Shown one piece after another: positions 45,175 through 55,855 of a stretch of 64,000 nucleotides of DNA. Every line of letters begins with the position of its first letter. Positions within the stretch are counted from its first letter, which is position 1. Source of the stretch: Proteus terrae subsp. cibarius (GTDB lineage: Bacteria; Pseudomonadota; Gammaproteobacteria; Enterobacterales; Enterobacteriaceae); assembly GCF_011045835.1 (NCBI RefSeq), contig NZ_CP047349.1, positions 248,001-312,000 on the forward strand, given 5' to 3'. A program made the translations under genes and the position numbers. The notes under the pieces are model-generated. The model was not told where the DNA came from. It did not search any database and was given only the letters and a program-made list of their open reading frames with translations.

Positions 45175-47031
45175 ATGACTACTGAAACCGATATGACTTT
45201 TGCTGATCTAGGTTTATCAGCACCTATTTTGACTGCACTGAATGATTTAGGCTACGAGAAGCCTTCTCCAATTCAGCAACAATGTATTCCTTTCCTTTTA
45301 AACGGCAATGATGTTTTAGGTATGGCACAGACAGGTAGTGGTAAAACTGCCGCATTTAGCCTGCCACTATTGCATAATCTTGATGAATCATTAAAAGCAC
45401 CACAAATTTTAGTTTTAGCACCGACTCGTGAACTTGCGGTTCAGGTTGCTGAAGCAATTGAAGATTTCTCTAAGCATTTACCAAAAGTAAATGTTGTTGC
45501 ACTGTATGGTGGTCAGCGTTACGACGTTCAATTACGTGCGTTACGTCAAGGACCACAAGTTGTTGTGGGTACACCGGGTCGTTTATTAGACCATTTAAAC
45601 CGTGGCACATTAGATTTATCTAAACTGAAAGGCTTAGTATTAGATGAAGCTGATGAAATGTTACGTATGGGCTTTATTGAAGATGTTGAAAACATTTTAA
45701 GTAAGATCCCAGCAGAACACCAAACAGCACTGTTCTCTGCAACAATGCCAGAAGCTATTCGTCGTATTACTCGTCGTTTCATGAATGATCCGAAAGAAGT
45801 ACGCATTCAAAGTAGCGTAACAACACGTCCAGACATTAGCCAAAGCTATTGGATGACATTCGGCGCACGTAAAAATGAAGCGTTAATTCGTTTCTTAGAA
45901 GCTGAAGATTTTGATGCGGCGATTATTTTCGTTCGTACTAAAAACGCAACATTAGAAGTTGCTGAAGCTTTAGAGCGTAATGGTTATAACAGCGCAGCGT
46001 TAAATGGTGATATGAACCAATCACTGCGTGAGCAAACATTAGAGCGTCTGAAAAATGGTCGTTTAGACATTTTAATCGCGACTGACGTTGCTGCTCGTGG
46101 TCTTGACGTTGACCGTATCAGCCTTGTTGTGAACTATGATATCCCAATGGATTCAGAATCTTATGTTCACCGTATTGGTCGTACAGGTCGTGCGGGTCGT
46201 GCCGGCCGTGCAATTTTATTCGTTGATAACCGTGAGCGTCGTTTACTGCGCAATATCGAACGTACAATGAAGATGACTATTCCTGAAGTAGAACTGCCAA
46301 ATGCAGAACTTATCAGCCAACGTCGTCAGGAAAAATTTGCACAGCAAATCGCGCAACAATTAGAAACTAGCAACCTTGATCAGTACCGTGCTCTGTTACC
46401 TAAATTAGCTCCACAAGGTGAAGAAGCGCTGGATATGGAAACACTGGCTGCGGTATTACTGAAAATGGCTCAAGGTGAGCGTGCGCTTATCCTGCCACCA
46501 GATCCAGTTCGTCGTCCTCGTCGTGAATTTAACGATCGTGATGATCGTCGTCGTGATAACGATCGTGAGCGTTCTCCTCGTCGTGAACGTCGTGATGCTG
46601 GCGAAATGGATTTATACCGTATCGAAGTGGGTCGTGATGATGGTGTTGAAGTTCGTCATATCGTTGGTGCGATTGCTAACGAAGGTGATATCAGCAGCCG
46701 TTACATTGGTAATATCAAACTGTATGGTTCTCACTCAACCATCGAATTACCAAAAGGTATGCCAACAGACTTATTAAGCCATTTCACACGTACGCGTATT
46801 ATGAACAAACCACTGAATATGCAATTAGTGGGTGATGCTCAATCTCAGCCTTTCCGTGAGCGCCGTAATAACAGTCGTCGTGATGGTCAGCCACAAGGTG
46901 GTCGTCGTTTTAACAATGGTGATCAACCACAACGTCGTGGTAATAACGATCGTGGTGGCGAACGCGGTAACTTCCGTAGTCGTAGCAACGAAGGTACTCC
47001 TCGTCGTCGTAGCAGTTCTCATAACCAATAA
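45175..47031 (+). CDS. deaD: DEAD-box RNA helicase DeaD (CsdA)
   Basis: 618 residues from the ATG at 45175, which has GAGG in good position; an in-frame ATG five codons upstream lacks a ribosome site. Motif I AQTGSGKT (51-58), DEAD (157-160), SAT and [11 protein letters not shown] are present. A DbpA-like RNA-binding domain (about 480-555) and an Arg/Gly/Asn-rich tail complete the protein. It is a cold-shock helicase in ribosome biogenesis and RNA decay. Confidence 0.97.
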   Translation: MTTETDMTFADLGLSAPILTALNDLGYEKPSPIQQQCIPFLLNGNDVLGMAQTGSGKTAAFSLPLLHNLDESLKAPQILVLAPTRELAVQVAEAIEDFSKHLPKVNVVALYGGQRYDVQLRALRQGPQVVVGTPGRLLDHLNRGTLDLSKLKGLVLDEADEMLRMGFIEDVENILSKIPAEHQTALFSATMPEAIRRITRRFMNDPKEVRIQSSVTTRPDISQSYWMTFGARKNEALIRFLEAEDFDAAIIFVRTKNATLEVAEALERNGYNSAALNGDMNQSLREQTLERLKNGRLDILIATDVAARGLDVDRISLVVNYDIPMDSESYVHRIGRTGRAGRAGRAILFVDNRERRLLRNIERTMKMTIPEVELPNAELISQRRQEKFAQQIAQQLETSNLDQYRALLPKLAPQGEEALDMETLAAVLLKMAQGERALILPPDPVRRPRREFNDRDDRRRDNDRERSPRRERRDAGEMDLYRIEVGRDDGVEVRHIVGAIANEGDISSRYIGNIKLYGSHSTIELPKGMPTDLLSHFTRTRIMNKPLNMQLVGDAQSQPFRERRNNSRRDGQPQGGRRFNNGDQPQRRGNNDRGGERGNFRSRSNEGTPRRRSSSHNQ

Positions 47032-47078
47032 GAGCTTGCATTTACTCAATGTTAAATTGAGTTGATGATAAAGAATTG

Positions 47079-47110
47079 AAACCAGTCAACGAAAGTTGGC
47101 TGGTTTTTTT
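47079..47110 (+). terminator. deaD terminator
   Basis: AAACCAGTCAAC (47079-47090) pairs with GTTGGCTGGTTT (47095-47106) across a GAAA loop, with one G-U pair, then seven T residues. Confidence 0.88.
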
Positions 47111-47218
47111 ATGCTTATTTTAATGATATAAAATTTATCACGGCTTATTGCCATTAATAATAGGAAAGCTTATGCAAGCCAATATTTATAAATATCTAAA
47201 TACTTATTTATTTTATTA

Positions 47219-47935
47219 TTAACTTAAACCAATCGCTTCTTTTAACGGTTTAAGATATCGGCGGCTAACAGGAATTTGGCTGTTATTATGTAATATCAGT
47301 TCAGCTTGTCCATTATCACCAAAAATAATCTCATTAACATAATCCATGTTCACTAAATATTGACGATGGCAACGTACTAATTGTGTTCGTGTTTCTAAAG
47401 TCCGTAATGTCAATTCTGTAAAGCCTTCTTGGCCTTGATTATTTGTTACATAGACACCACTGAGCCTTGATGTTGCGAATACAGCCTCATCAATTGGCAT
47501 TAACCAAATACGGCTATGCCCTGTACATGGAATGCACTTTAAACGCTCTTCAGGTGGTGTTAAGAGATCGATATTTTGCTTATTACCTTGGCGTAAGCGG
47601 TTTAATGTTTTTGTTAAACGCTCTTGCTCTAATGGCTTAAGTAAATAATCAAAAGCGTGTTCTTCAAAAGCTTGAATCGCATACTCTTCAAACGCGGTTA
47701 AAAAAACAATATAAGGGCGATGTTCAGGATCAAGCATAGTGACCATTTCAAGCCCTGTAATCCGAGGCATTTGGATATCAAGAAAAACAACATCAGGTTT
47801 TTTACGATGTATCTCGCCTATAGCTTCAATCGCATTACTGCATTCACCAACAATATGAATATCTTTTTCTACTTCAAGTAAACAACGTAAGTTTTCACGA
47901 GCTAATGGCTCATCATCAACAATTAATATATTCAT
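47219..47935 (-). CDS. btsR: LytTR response regulator BtsR (YehT)
   Basis: 238 residues. The receiver domain (1-120) has the phospho-acceptor D53 in FLDIQMP, the acidic pocket DDE (7-9) and the conserved lysine in YLLKPL. The LytTR DNA-binding domain (about 135-236) includes [13 protein letters not shown] and [14 protein letters not shown]. It matches E. coli BtsR almost throughout. With BtsS it activates the pyruvate importer gene btsT in E. coli. It follows btsS after two bases. Confidence 0.94.
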   Translation of the reverse strand: MNILIVDDEPLARENLRCLLEVEKDIHIVGECSNAIEAIGEIHRKKPDVVFLDIQMPRITGLEMVTMLDPEHRPYIVFLTAFEEYAIQAFEEHAFDYLLKPLEQERLTKTLNRLRQGNKQNIDLLTPPEERLKCIPCTGHSRIWLMPIDEAVFATSRLSGVYVTNNQGQEGFTELTLRTLETRTQLVRCHRQYLVNMDYVNEIIFGDNGQAELILHNNSQIPVSRRYLKPLKEAIGLS

Positions 47936-47937
47936 TG

Positions 47938-49641
47938 TTAGGTAGCGTTATCCGTACTTTTTTCTAGAGGTAAGCAAATTTTCACTTTTGTGTATTCATC
48001 AGGTTGGCATTCAACTAAAACACCATAAAGCTCGCCATAGCGTAATTTTAATCGTTTATCCACCAGCCTCATTCCCAGTCCTAATTCATGTGATGGACAT
48101 TGAGGTCGATAGAGCCCAGCATTATCGCAAATTTCAACAATGATCAAATGATGCTCTTGATGCGCCCTAATTGTAATCTTTCCTGTGTCTAATAACTGTG
48201 ATGTTCCATGTTTAATTGCATTTTCTACCATTGGCTGAAGCGAGAAAGCGGGTAAACGTGCATTTGCTAAGTTTTCAGGGATTTGAATATCAATTTGCAA
48301 ACGTTCCTGAAAACGCGCTTTCTCGATTTGTAGATAGGCGTTTACATGTTCGATTTCATCACTTAATGTCACAACTGCTTCTGGTCTTTTTAAATTTTTA
48401 CGAAAGAAAGCAGAGAGAAATTGCACGAGTTGCTTTGCTTGCTCGCTATCACGGCGAATAACTGCTTGTAATGTATTTAGCGCATTAAAAAGAAAGTGAG
48501 GATTAACCTGAGCATGTAAGAGTTTAATTTCTGATTCTAAAAGCGATTGCTTATTTCGCTCATATTGCCCAGCTAGAATTTGTGCAGATAATAGACTTGC
48601 TATGCCTTCACCTAAGGTACGATTAATAGAACTAAATAGGCGATTTTTAGCCTCATAAAGTTTTATTGTGCCAATAACTTGATTATTTTCACCTCTTAAC
48701 GGAATAACTAAAGTTGAACCTAGTTTGCAATGAGGGGAAAGAGTGCAACGATAGGGCGTTTCATTACCATCAGCATAAACAACTTCATTATTATTAATGG
48801 CTTGTTTAGATTGATCCGATGAAATAGGTGTACCCGGTAAATGGTGATCAGCGCCGATGCCAATAAAGGCGAGTAGCTTTTCTCTATCTGTAATGGCAAC
48901 CGCACTGACTCTTAATTCCTGATAAATCACTTTTGCTACACGGGTACTATTATCTTGATTAAACCCTTTACGTAAAATACCTTCTGTACAGACAGCGATT
49001 TTTAATGCTTGTGCTGAGAATGCACTGGTATATTTTTCAAATATAGCGCGTCTATCTTGTAATATTCGAATAAACATCGCAGCACCAATGGTGTTTGCGA
49101 CAATCATTGGTGCTGCAATATCTTTAACTAAGGCAAGTGCTTCATTAAATGGTCGTGCTAATAATAAGATAATGCTCATTTGTATGATTTCGGCAAAGAA
49201 AGTCACAGATGCAGCAGTCCAAGGATTAAATATGCGGTGCATTTGTCCGCGTTTGACATAATAACGGTGAACTAATCCGCCAATTAATCCTTCTGCAATA
49301 GTTGAAACCATACAGCTGAATGCGGTCATCCCACCAAGAGAATAACGGTGTAAGCCTCCCGTAAAGCCAACAAGAAAACCGACATAAGGGCCACCTAATA
49401 ATCCGCCTAATACGGATCCAATAGCTCGGGTATTAGCAATAGAATCATTAATATGTAGCCCAAAATAGGTACCCATAATGCAGAAAATGGAGAATATGAC
49501 ATAGCACATCAACTTATGGGGAAGTTTTATTGTGACCTGTAAAAGTGGCGTAAATAGCGGTGTTTTGCTTAAAAACCAAGCAATAATTAAATAAACGCAC
49601 ATTTGCTGTAATAACAGCAAAATAAGATCAAATTCATACAT
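47938..49641 (-). CDS. btsS: Pyruvate-sensing histidine kinase BtsS (YehU)
   Basis: 567 residues. A 5TM-5TMR_LYT membrane domain (about 1-190) is followed by a GAF-like region (about 220-355) and a His_kinase domain with phospho-acceptor H382 ([12 protein letters not shown]), then the ATPase with ENAIKHG and [11 protein letters not shown]. It matches E. coli BtsS, a high-affinity pyruvate sensor. The btsT target is not in this window. It is divergent from a HlyD-type export operon with a 234-base gap. Confidence 0.94.
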   Translation of the reverse strand: MYEFDLILLLLQQMCVYLIIAWFLSKTPLFTPLLQVTIKLPHKLMCYVIFSIFCIMGTYFGLHINDSIANTRAIGSVLGGLLGGPYVGFLVGFTGGLHRYSLGGMTAFSCMVSTIAEGLIGGLVHRYYVKRGQMHRIFNPWTAASVTFFAEIIQMSIILLLARPFNEALALVKDIAAPMIVANTIGAAMFIRILQDRRAIFEKYTSAFSAQALKIAVCTEGILRKGFNQDNSTRVAKVIYQELRVSAVAITDREKLLAFIGIGADHHLPGTPISSDQSKQAINNNEVVYADGNETPYRCTLSPHCKLGSTLVIPLRGENNQVIGTIKLYEAKNRLFSSINRTLGEGIASLLSAQILAGQYERNKQSLLESEIKLLHAQVNPHFLFNALNTLQAVIRRDSEQAKQLVQFLSAFFRKNLKRPEAVVTLSDEIEHVNAYLQIEKARFQERLQIDIQIPENLANARLPAFSLQPMVENAIKHGTSQLLDTGKITIRAHQEHHLIIVEICDNAGLYRPQCPSHELGLGMRLVDKRLKLRYGELYGVLVECQPDEYTKVKICLPLEKSTDNAT

Positions 49642-49875
49642 AAGTATTGAGTACCGTTCTCTTTTCTATCTGAATAATATAAAAAGTTCAGATAAAACGG
49701 GGATATTAATTAGGCGATAAAGTTTGATATAAGAATAACTTAATCGCACTATCAAAGAAAATATTCCTTTGCGTCAGTGATCTAGCGCACAAAATTCTTA
49801 AAGAAATTCTGAGTTATTGTGTAATATAACTCTGTCAGTGAGTGTTCTACTTCACTATTAAGGTCTAATCGTTAT

Positions 49876-50847
49876 ATGAAAAAAAGAGCCATTTATCTTA
49901 TTTTATTAATGCTAATACTAATTGCATTAGCCGTACTTTTCCGCGCGCATAATCAATATTTATTATTGCAAGGAGAAGTTGATGCTCCAGAAGTGATTGT
50001 TGCCTCTAAAGCCAAAGGCCGAGTTATTGAACGCCATATAGAGCGAGGTGATGATGTCAAAAAAGGGCAATTAATGATCACATTAGAAAGCCCTGAACTC
50101 AATGCGCAAGTTGCTGCACTTGAAGCCGCCAAAGCACAAGCTCAAGCTCAATTAGATTTGTCATTACATGGCACAAGAGAAGAGAGCATTCGGAATCTAG
50201 AAGCGGTTTTATCTCAAGCTAAAGTAGAAGCTGCAAATGCGGCAAGAGATTATCAGCGTATCAGTGCGGTAGCTAATCAAGGTTATGTATCAGCAACAGA
50301 GTTGGATAATGCGCGCCGTAGCCGTGATGTTGCATCACAACGTGTCAGAGGTGCTCAAGCCGAATTGGATGAAGCCAAAAATGGCGATCGCATAGAATTA
50401 CGCCATAAATATACCGCAGCAGTGCAACAGGCTGAACAACAACTTATTGAGTTGAAGATCCAACAAAACGATCTACAAGTTAAAGCTCCTGTAGATGGAG
50501 AAGTGGGACCGATTCCTGCGGAGATAGGTGAACTCTTTAATGCCAATAGTCCACTCGCTACCCTTATTCGTATTCCTGATGCTTATTTTGTTTATAACCT
50601 TCGTGAAGACATCTTAGCGGATATTCGTAAAGGTGATCGTATTACTATTACGGTTCCTGCATTAGGTAATAAAGAGGTAGAAGCTGAAATTCGCTATATC
50701 GCTCCAATGGGTGACTACGCAACAAAAAGAGCGACAAGAGCAACGGGTGATTTCGATTTAAAAACGTTTGAGATCCGACTGTATCCTGTGACGCCAATTG
50801 AAGGGCTTCGCCCCGGTATGAGTGCATTATGGCGTTGGGATAAATAA
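49876..50847 (+). CDS. HlyD-type periplasmic adaptor (membrane fusion protein)
   Basis: 323 residues. One N-terminal membrane anchor (5-23), then a lipoyl half (VIVASKAKGRVIERHIERGDDVKKGQLMITLE), a coiled-coil hairpin (about 75-195, Ala/Gln-rich), the second lipoyl half (LQVKAPVDGEVGPI) and a beta barrel. It resembles the YbhG/YhiI adaptors that serve ABC-2 exporters. It is first of three genes; the next starts nine bases later. The substrate is unknown. Confidence 0.85.
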   Translation: MKKRAIYLILLMLILIALAVLFRAHNQYLLLQGEVDAPEVIVASKAKGRVIERHIERGDDVKKGQLMITLESPELNAQVAALEAAKAQAQAQLDLSLHGTREESIRNLEAVLSQAKVEAANAARDYQRISAVANQGYVSATELDNARRSRDVASQRVRGAQAELDEAKNGDRIELRHKYTAAVQQAEQQLIELKIQQNDLQVKAPVDGEVGPIPAEIGELFNANSPLATLIRIPDAYFVYNLREDILADIRKGDRITITVPALGNKEVEAEIRYIAPMGDYATKRATRATGDFDLKTFEIRLYPVTPIEGLRPGMSALWRWDK

Positions 50848-50856
50848 GGACAAACA

Positions 50857-52002
50857 ATGAGAGTAAAGGCAGCTTGGCGTGGCTTTAGTAGCGCATTTTC
50901 ACGAGAAACTCATATGGCAGTTCGTAGCCCCGTTTTTCACTGGCTAAGCTGGCTATTTCCATTGATGTTGTTCACGTTAATTAGTGCTAACTTTTCTGAA
51001 GGTACACTGCTGAATTTACCCGTTTCGGTGATTAATAACGATAATAGCCCGTTATCAAGAACACTGATCAGAGACTTAAATGCAGGCTCTCATGCGCAAT
51101 TAAATACGTTAGATGGTAATCCTCGAACAGCAATGGAACGGCTTGGTAGTGCAAAAGATTATGCGATACTCACTATTCCTCGACACTTTGAAAGCAAGGT
51201 ATTAGCAGGAAAGCAACCTACCACACGTATGTATTACAACGGGTTGTATTATGCAGCAGGGAGTTATGCAATACAGGATTTTAGTGGATTAATTGCAGAG
51301 CTTAATGCGCAATACCGTACTGTTTTAGCTCAAGAGATGAATAAACCTGTTCCTCCATTGGCAAAAGTGACGCTCTCTTATGACAGCTTGTTTAATGCCA
51401 GTGGCAGCTATATTTATTATCAGCAATTTGCAGCTACTATTCATATGCTCCAATTATTTGTCGTGACTTGTACGATTTATTCGTTATCACGCGGTAATAT
51501 GCTATTGAATATTAAGCCTTTCACATTTGCCCTTATTGGTAAACTCAGCCCTTACACCTTGTTTTTCTTAACCTTGTTAATTGTTGAATTGGCGGCATTA
51601 GTACATTTTTCGGGGGCGAAGGTGAACGGTAATCCGCTATATATGGTGTTGGTGGGGTTCTTCTATATTATTGCAGCTCAAAGTGTGGGGTTACTGCTCT
51701 TTGCATTTACCAATAGTGCAATAACAGCATACAGTATGATAGGTATGTTGGTGAGTATTGCATTGGCATTTTCAGGTATGGCTGTACCTGAGCTTTCGAT
51801 GATCTTACCTGCACAGATTATTTCTAATTTAGAGCCATTAACTCACGCCTTAAATGCCATGTTTGATATCTTTTTAAGAGAAGTATCACTCCAAGGTATT
51901 TTATATGTTTGTTCGCTCTTGCTGATTTATCCTTTTGCTATCGCCTTCTTAGTTCGTAAACGCATTTTTAAACGATTGGAATTACAGGTAGGTGTTGCAT
52001 GA
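50857..52002 (+). CDS. ABC-2 type permease, first of a pair
   Basis: 381 residues with ABC2_membrane topology. A first helix (about 29-48) precedes a large periplasmic loop (SVINNDNSPLSRTLIRDLNAG...), and five helices fill the C-terminal half. It resembles YhhJ/YbhS/YbhR-type permeases. It overlaps the next permease by four bases (ATGATG), so the pair is probably a heterodimer. No ATP-binding motif is present in it or its neighbours. Confidence 0.82.
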   Translation: MRVKAAWRGFSSAFSRETHMAVRSPVFHWLSWLFPLMLFTLISANFSEGTLLNLPVSVINNDNSPLSRTLIRDLNAGSHAQLNTLDGNPRTAMERLGSAKDYAILTIPRHFESKVLAGKQPTTRMYYNGLYYAAGSYAIQDFSGLIAELNAQYRTVLAQEMNKPVPPLAKVTLSYDSLFNASGSYIYYQQFAATIHMLQLFVVTCTIYSLSRGNMLLNIKPFTFALIGKLSPYTLFFLTLLIVELAALVHFSGAKVNGNPLYMVLVGFFYIIAAQSVGLLLFAFTNSAITAYSMIGMLVSIALAFSGMAVPELSMILPAQIISNLEPLTHALNAMFDIFLREVSLQGILYVCSLLLIYPFAIAFLVRKRIFKRLELQVGVA

Positions 52003-53165
52003 TGCAGATGTATTTCCAAACTTTTAAGCGCGTTCTACTGGGTATGTTAGAAAAACCGATGTGGATGCTACTTATCGTTTCCCTATGTATTATGAGTTTG
52101 GTGTATGCCAAACCAGTTCTATGGGATTTACCTGTGGCAGTGATTAATCAAGATCATAGCCCTGCAAGTTATTCACTTATTCGGGCATTAAACTCGACAC
52201 CTAAATTAAGTATTAATAACTACGATAATTTAGATGAAGCTCGTCACGATATGATTATGCGTGAACTCTTTGCCATCATTATCATCCCAACTGATTTTGA
52301 GAAGAAATTATTGAATGGTAAAGATGTCACTGTTCCGGTCTTTGGTGATGCTACAAACCGCCTTGCCAGTGGGCAAATTCAGCAAGAATTGATGTTGGCT
52401 TATCAACAGTTATTAGATTCTTATAATGGGCGCATTTTACAGAATGCGGGTTTTAGTGTTGAACAATCTAAGATTTTATTAAAGCCTATTCAGGGTGAAA
52501 CCATAGCGATGTATAACCCTGGTGTCAGTTTTGCTGCAATTATTTTCCCGGGCTTATTAGTCATGTTATTACAACACTCGCTCTTAATTGCTTGTGTCCG
52601 TGTCAGTATTGCTGTGAGAAGTACGCCAAAAGGAAAGCCACCATTAGCGGTTTATTTAGGGGCGTTATCTGCACTTATTCCTATTTGGTTATTTTTATCT
52701 GCCGTATTCTTTGCATTATGGCCTTGGGTATTAGGCTATCGCCAAGAAGCTCCCCTTTACCAAGTATGGATGCTCACTTTCCCATTCCTATTGGCTGTAT
52801 TAGGTCTTGGCAAGTTAATTACAGAGTGCTTACGCAGTGTTGAGATGATTTATCTGACATTGGCATTTGTGACAACACCAGTATTCTATATTTCGGGCAC
52901 GATTTGGCCATTACAAGCGATGCCAAACTGGGTATTTGCAATCTCATCCGCACTACCTTCTACATGGGCAGTAAACGCCATGGCAGGTATAAATCAAATG
53001 GGATTATCATTCCAAAGCATATTGGGCGATATTGTGATGATGCTGGTTTTAGGCGTGATTTACACCGTGTTAGGCGTACTGGTGGGTATGTTACGTAATG
53101 GTGAGTTAAGACATATTACGCACCAATTTAAACATTGGTTACATCATCGCGGTGAGCCAAAATAA
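51999..53165 (+). CDS. ABC-2 type permease, second of a pair
   Basis: 388 residues with the same plan: an N-terminal helix (about 18-38), a periplasmic domain starting VAVINQDHSPASYSLIRALNS that parallels the first permease, then five C-terminal helices including the GTIWPLQAMPNW motif common in this family. It closes the HlyD-permease-permease operon, which ends in a perfect palindromic terminator overlapping its stop codon. Confidence 0.82.
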   Translation: MMQMYFQTFKRVLLGMLEKPMWMLLIVSLCIMSLVYAKPVLWDLPVAVINQDHSPASYSLIRALNSTPKLSINNYDNLDEARHDMIMRELFAIIIIPTDFEKKLLNGKDVTVPVFGDATNRLASGQIQQELMLAYQQLLDSYNGRILQNAGFSVEQSKILLKPIQGETIAMYNPGVSFAAIIFPGLLVMLLQHSLLIACVRVSIAVRSTPKGKPPLAVYLGALSALIPIWLFLSAVFFALWPWVLGYRQEAPLYQVWMLTFPFLLAVLGLGKLITECLRSVEMIYLTLAFVTTPVFYISGTIWPLQAMPNWVFAISSALPSTWAVNAMAGINQMGLSFQSILGDIVMMLVLGVIYTVLGVLVGMLRNGELRHITHQFKHWLHHRGEPK

Positions 53166-53189
53166 AAAGCCCGTACGGGCTTTTTATTT
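53160..53189. terminator. Terminator between the export operon and ubiV
   Basis: A perfect 14-bp stem AAATAAAAAGCCCG / CGGGCTTTTTATTT with two central bases, bidirectional. The stop codon of the second permease lies in its left arm. Confidence 0.9.
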
Positions 53190-53217
53190 AATCATATTAT
53201 GATGTGCTAAAATATTT

Positions 53218-54096
53218 TTATTCCACTAACTCCAACCCGGCTAACTTACGCCAATAGCCATTACAGTCATGGTGATGAACTGTGGTCAGTGGTTGTTGGC
53301 CTTGTTCATTTTGGCGAAATTGTTGCAAGGTATCAAAAATAGCGTCAGATTCAGGAGATAAGCGGATAATATCCACTAAACCTGCCATTGATGTTTGATC
53401 ATTACCCAAGTTATAACAATAGCCACTTTGTGTTTGAATACCATTAAGAACAAATACTTGCTGATTTTCTTGTGAGAGTACTTCACGGCCTTGAGGGTAT
53501 TTTTGGCAGCAGGTCTCACAATCATCTTTAGAGCGATTTTCAGAACGAGCTGTAAAACAGCGCGCTGAATAAGCTAAAGGAAGATGCCCATAAGCCAGAA
53601 CTTCAACCTCAAACTTATCTCTAATACCTAATGTTTCACATTGGGTTAGAAGGTTGCTTAACCATTCGCGAGAAAGCTCAACAGGCATACACCAACGCAT
53701 CATTCCTTGTTTATGTAACAAACGCAGTGCATAAGCGTTATAGCAGTTAAGTCCGTGGCCGGCCACAAAAGGAAGATGGCGCTCGTAAAGCATATTGATC
53801 ACACCAAAATCATGTGCTTCAACTAAAAACTCACCATTATCAACTAACTTAGCAATTTCTTTTAATTCAGAGGGTGCTTGTAATAACGCCAAGGTAGAAA
53901 GAACCACTTGCTTACCGCTTTTAGCGACTTCTTTGGCGAGATTGATCCAATCTTGAGGTTTGGTTTCTCGGCGTTTACTACAAACTGTTTCACCTAGATA
54001 AATAATATCAGCATCACTATGTTTTGCTTTTTCATAGAAGGCTTCAAGTGCTTCTTTTTGCCAATAATAAAGTACAGAGCCTAATGCATATTTCAT
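53218..54096 (-). CDS. ubiV: UbiV, O2-independent ubiquinone hydroxylation protein
   Basis: 292 residues from the ATG at 54096 (MKYALGSVLYYW), which has AGGA seven bases upstream and matches E. coli UbiV (YhbV). The four [4Fe-4S] cysteines C39, C180, C193 and C197 are all present. It is a U32 peptidase-family protein that works with UbiU as a heterodimer. It hydroxylates the ubiquinone ring without oxygen. It follows ubiU after 13 bases. Confidence 0.95.
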   Translation of the reverse strand: MKYALGSVLYYWQKEALEAFYEKAKHSDADIIYLGETVCSKRRETKPQDWINLAKEVAKSGKQVVLSTLALLQAPSELKEIAKLVDNGEFLVEAHDFGVINMLYERHLPFVAGHGLNCYNAYALRLLHKQGMMRWCMPVELSREWLSNLLTQCETLGIRDKFEVEVLAYGHLPLAYSARCFTARSENRSKDDCETCCQKYPQGREVLSQENQQVFVLNGIQTQSGYCYNLGNDQTSMAGLVDIIRLSPESDAIFDTLQQFRQNEQGQQPLTTVHHHDCNGYWRKLAGLELVE

Positions 54097-54109
54097 TTTC
54101 TTATCCTTA

Positions 54110-55105
54110 TTATTGCCATTTACGGTGATAAGCACCCAATGTTGTTTGTGTCCCTTCTGAAATTTTTCCTAATGCATTCATCCAACGAGGGTTAGTACTA
54201 AAGCCTTGAGGATCTTTTTTGCATTGATCGATAGCTGCACGCCAAACCCTTGCAACTTCAGTAACATAAGCTGGACTACGTTGACGACCTTCAATTTTGA
54301 CGGATGCGATATTCATCGCCATTAACTCTGGTAATAATGAAAGAGTATTGAGGCTCGTAGGCTCTTCTAATGCGTGATAACAGTGATCATCAACAAAATA
54401 GCGTCCTTTGCACAATGTTGGATAACCTGCATTCTCATTAGGTGAATAGCGGTCGATAAGTACGTCATTAAGGCGAGACTCCATGCCTTGCGGTGTCTGT
54501 TGCCAACGTACAAAACGGGCAGGGGAGCAAGCACCCACGGTATTAGGGGATTCACCAGTTAAATAAGAAGAGAGATAGCATCGACCTTCAGCCATAATAC
54601 ATAAACTACCAAAAGCAAAAACTTCTAAAGGTACTGGACTAGTTTGTGCTAATTGTTTTACTTGATGAATAGATAAAACTCGAGGAAGAACAATACGAGC
54701 CACATCAAAGTTACGTTGATAAAATTCAATCGCTTGTGTATTGGTTGCAGAAGCTTGCACTGAAACATGGCGCTCAATATGAGGATAACGCTCTGTGGCG
54801 TACTCTAACATGGCGATATCCGCCAAAATAAGCGCATCAGCACCTAAAGATGCTGCCATATCAACAGCTTTTTGCCAGCGTTCAAATCCATCAGGGTGAG
54901 CAAAAGTGTTTATTGCAATATGCAATTTTCGCTGGTGGCGGTGAACATAATTAACCGCTTCTTGTAACTTCTTTTCTGTGAAATTCAAACCCGCAAAATG
55001 TCTTGCATTAGTATCATCTTTTAAACCGATATAAACGGCATCCGCACCATTATCTATGGCCGCTTTTAAGGCTGGTAAATTACCCGCTGGGCACAGCAAT
55101 TCCAT
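54110..55105 (-). CDS. ubiU: UbiU, O2-independent ubiquinone hydroxylation protein
   Basis: 331 residues from the ATG at 55105, which has GGGAA six bases upstream; a GTG two codons earlier is less likely. The [4Fe-4S] cysteines C169, C176, C193 and C232 correspond exactly to those of E. coli UbiU (YhbU). Peptidase U32 fold. It partners UbiV, and UbiT lies divergently 216 bases away, so the anaerobic ubiquinone set is complete. Confidence 0.95.
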   Translation of the reverse strand: MELLCPAGNLPALKAAIDNGADAVYIGLKDDTNARHFAGLNFTEKKLQEAVNYVHRHQRKLHIAINTFAHPDGFERWQKAVDMAASLGADALILADIAMLEYATERYPHIERHVSVQASATNTQAIEFYQRNFDVARIVLPRVLSIHQVKQLAQTSPVPLEVFAFGSLCIMAEGRCYLSSYLTGESPNTVGACSPARFVRWQQTPQGMESRLNDVLIDRYSPNENAGYPTLCKGRYFVDDHCYHALEEPTSLNTLSLLPELMAMNIASVKIEGRQRSPAYVTEVARVWRAAIDQCKKDPQGFSTNPRWMNALGKISEGTQTTLGAYHRKWQ

Positions 55106-55199
55106 CTTCACTTCCCTTTAGAAATTAAGAATGATCAGAAATTGTAATGAGCAAGATAAAAAAAGGTTTTGATTTAGGGCAGAGAACTCTGTTTTTTGC

Positions 55200-55213
55200 T
55201 TAAGTAAAATCAA
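55200..55213. promoter_or_regulatory. FNR-like site between ubiU and ubiT
   Basis: TTAAGTAAAATCAA matches eight of ten defined positions of the FNR box TTGATnnnnATCAA. The ubiUV and ubiT genes are needed anaerobically and are FNR-controlled in E. coli, so the site is plausible. It could control either or both promoters. Confidence 0.4.
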
Positions 55214-55321
55214 AGAACTCAAAATGTGAACAACGGATTAACCGAATATTGATATAGGATCGCAGAATATCTGTCTATATCTGGCACAATAGCCCGTAAT
55301 TTTATTTATAGGAGTCCGAAC

Positions 55322-55855
55322 GTGTTTAACAAAATTCGTACCCATTTGGTTAAAGAAGGGCCTCGTTTTTTACGTTACCCTTTACAAGTTACCCCATTTG
55401 CTCTGCAGCGCGACATCTTAGAACAGTTTTTAAGTTGGCAGTTTCGTGAGTCGTTAGCTGAAGGTGATTTACACTTTTTAGAAGATAAATGGCTAAAAGT
55501 TGAGATAAGAGACTTACATTTACAGTGGTTTATCAGTGTTCGTGATGATAAATTAGTGGTTAGTCGCTTAGAAAAAGAAGATGTCAGCTTTAGTGGAAAT
55601 GCTAATGATCTTATTTTAATTGCTGCTCGCAAAGAAGATCCTGACACCTTATTTTTCCAACGTCGTCTACAAATTGAGGGTGATACAGAACTCGGGTTAT
55701 ATGTTAAGAACCTGATGGATGCAATTGAATTAGACTCAATGCCATCTGTGTTGCGTTTTGGTTTATTACAACTGGCTGAGTTTGTAAAAAGTGGGCTTCA
55801 AGAAGAAAAAGAAGACACTCTGCACAGCCATGAACTGAGCTCAACTTCATGCTAA
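55322..55855 (+). CDS. ubiT: UbiT, SCP2-domain anaerobic ubiquinone factor
   Basis: 177 residues with a GTG start at 55322 and TAGGAG upstream. The SCP2 sterol-carrier fold (about 40-140) probably binds isoprenoid quinone intermediates. In E. coli UbiT (YhbT) replaces the aerobic accessory factor UbiJ under anaerobic conditions. Its end overlaps yhbS by seven bases. Confidence 0.93.
   Translation: MFNKIRTHLVKEGPRFLRYPLQVTPFALQRDILEQFLSWQFRESLAEGDLHFLEDKWLKVEIRDLHLQWFISVRDDKLVVSRLEKEDVSFSGNANDLILIAARKEDPDTLFFQRRLQIEGDTELGLYVKNLMDAIELDSMPSVLRFGLLQLAEFVKSGLQEEKEDTLHSHELSSTSC

Noticed and set aside
46475..47065. Overlapping Val-rich frames in the 3' part of deaD
   Set aside because: They result from the Arg-rich CGT codon repeats of deaD and have no independent support.
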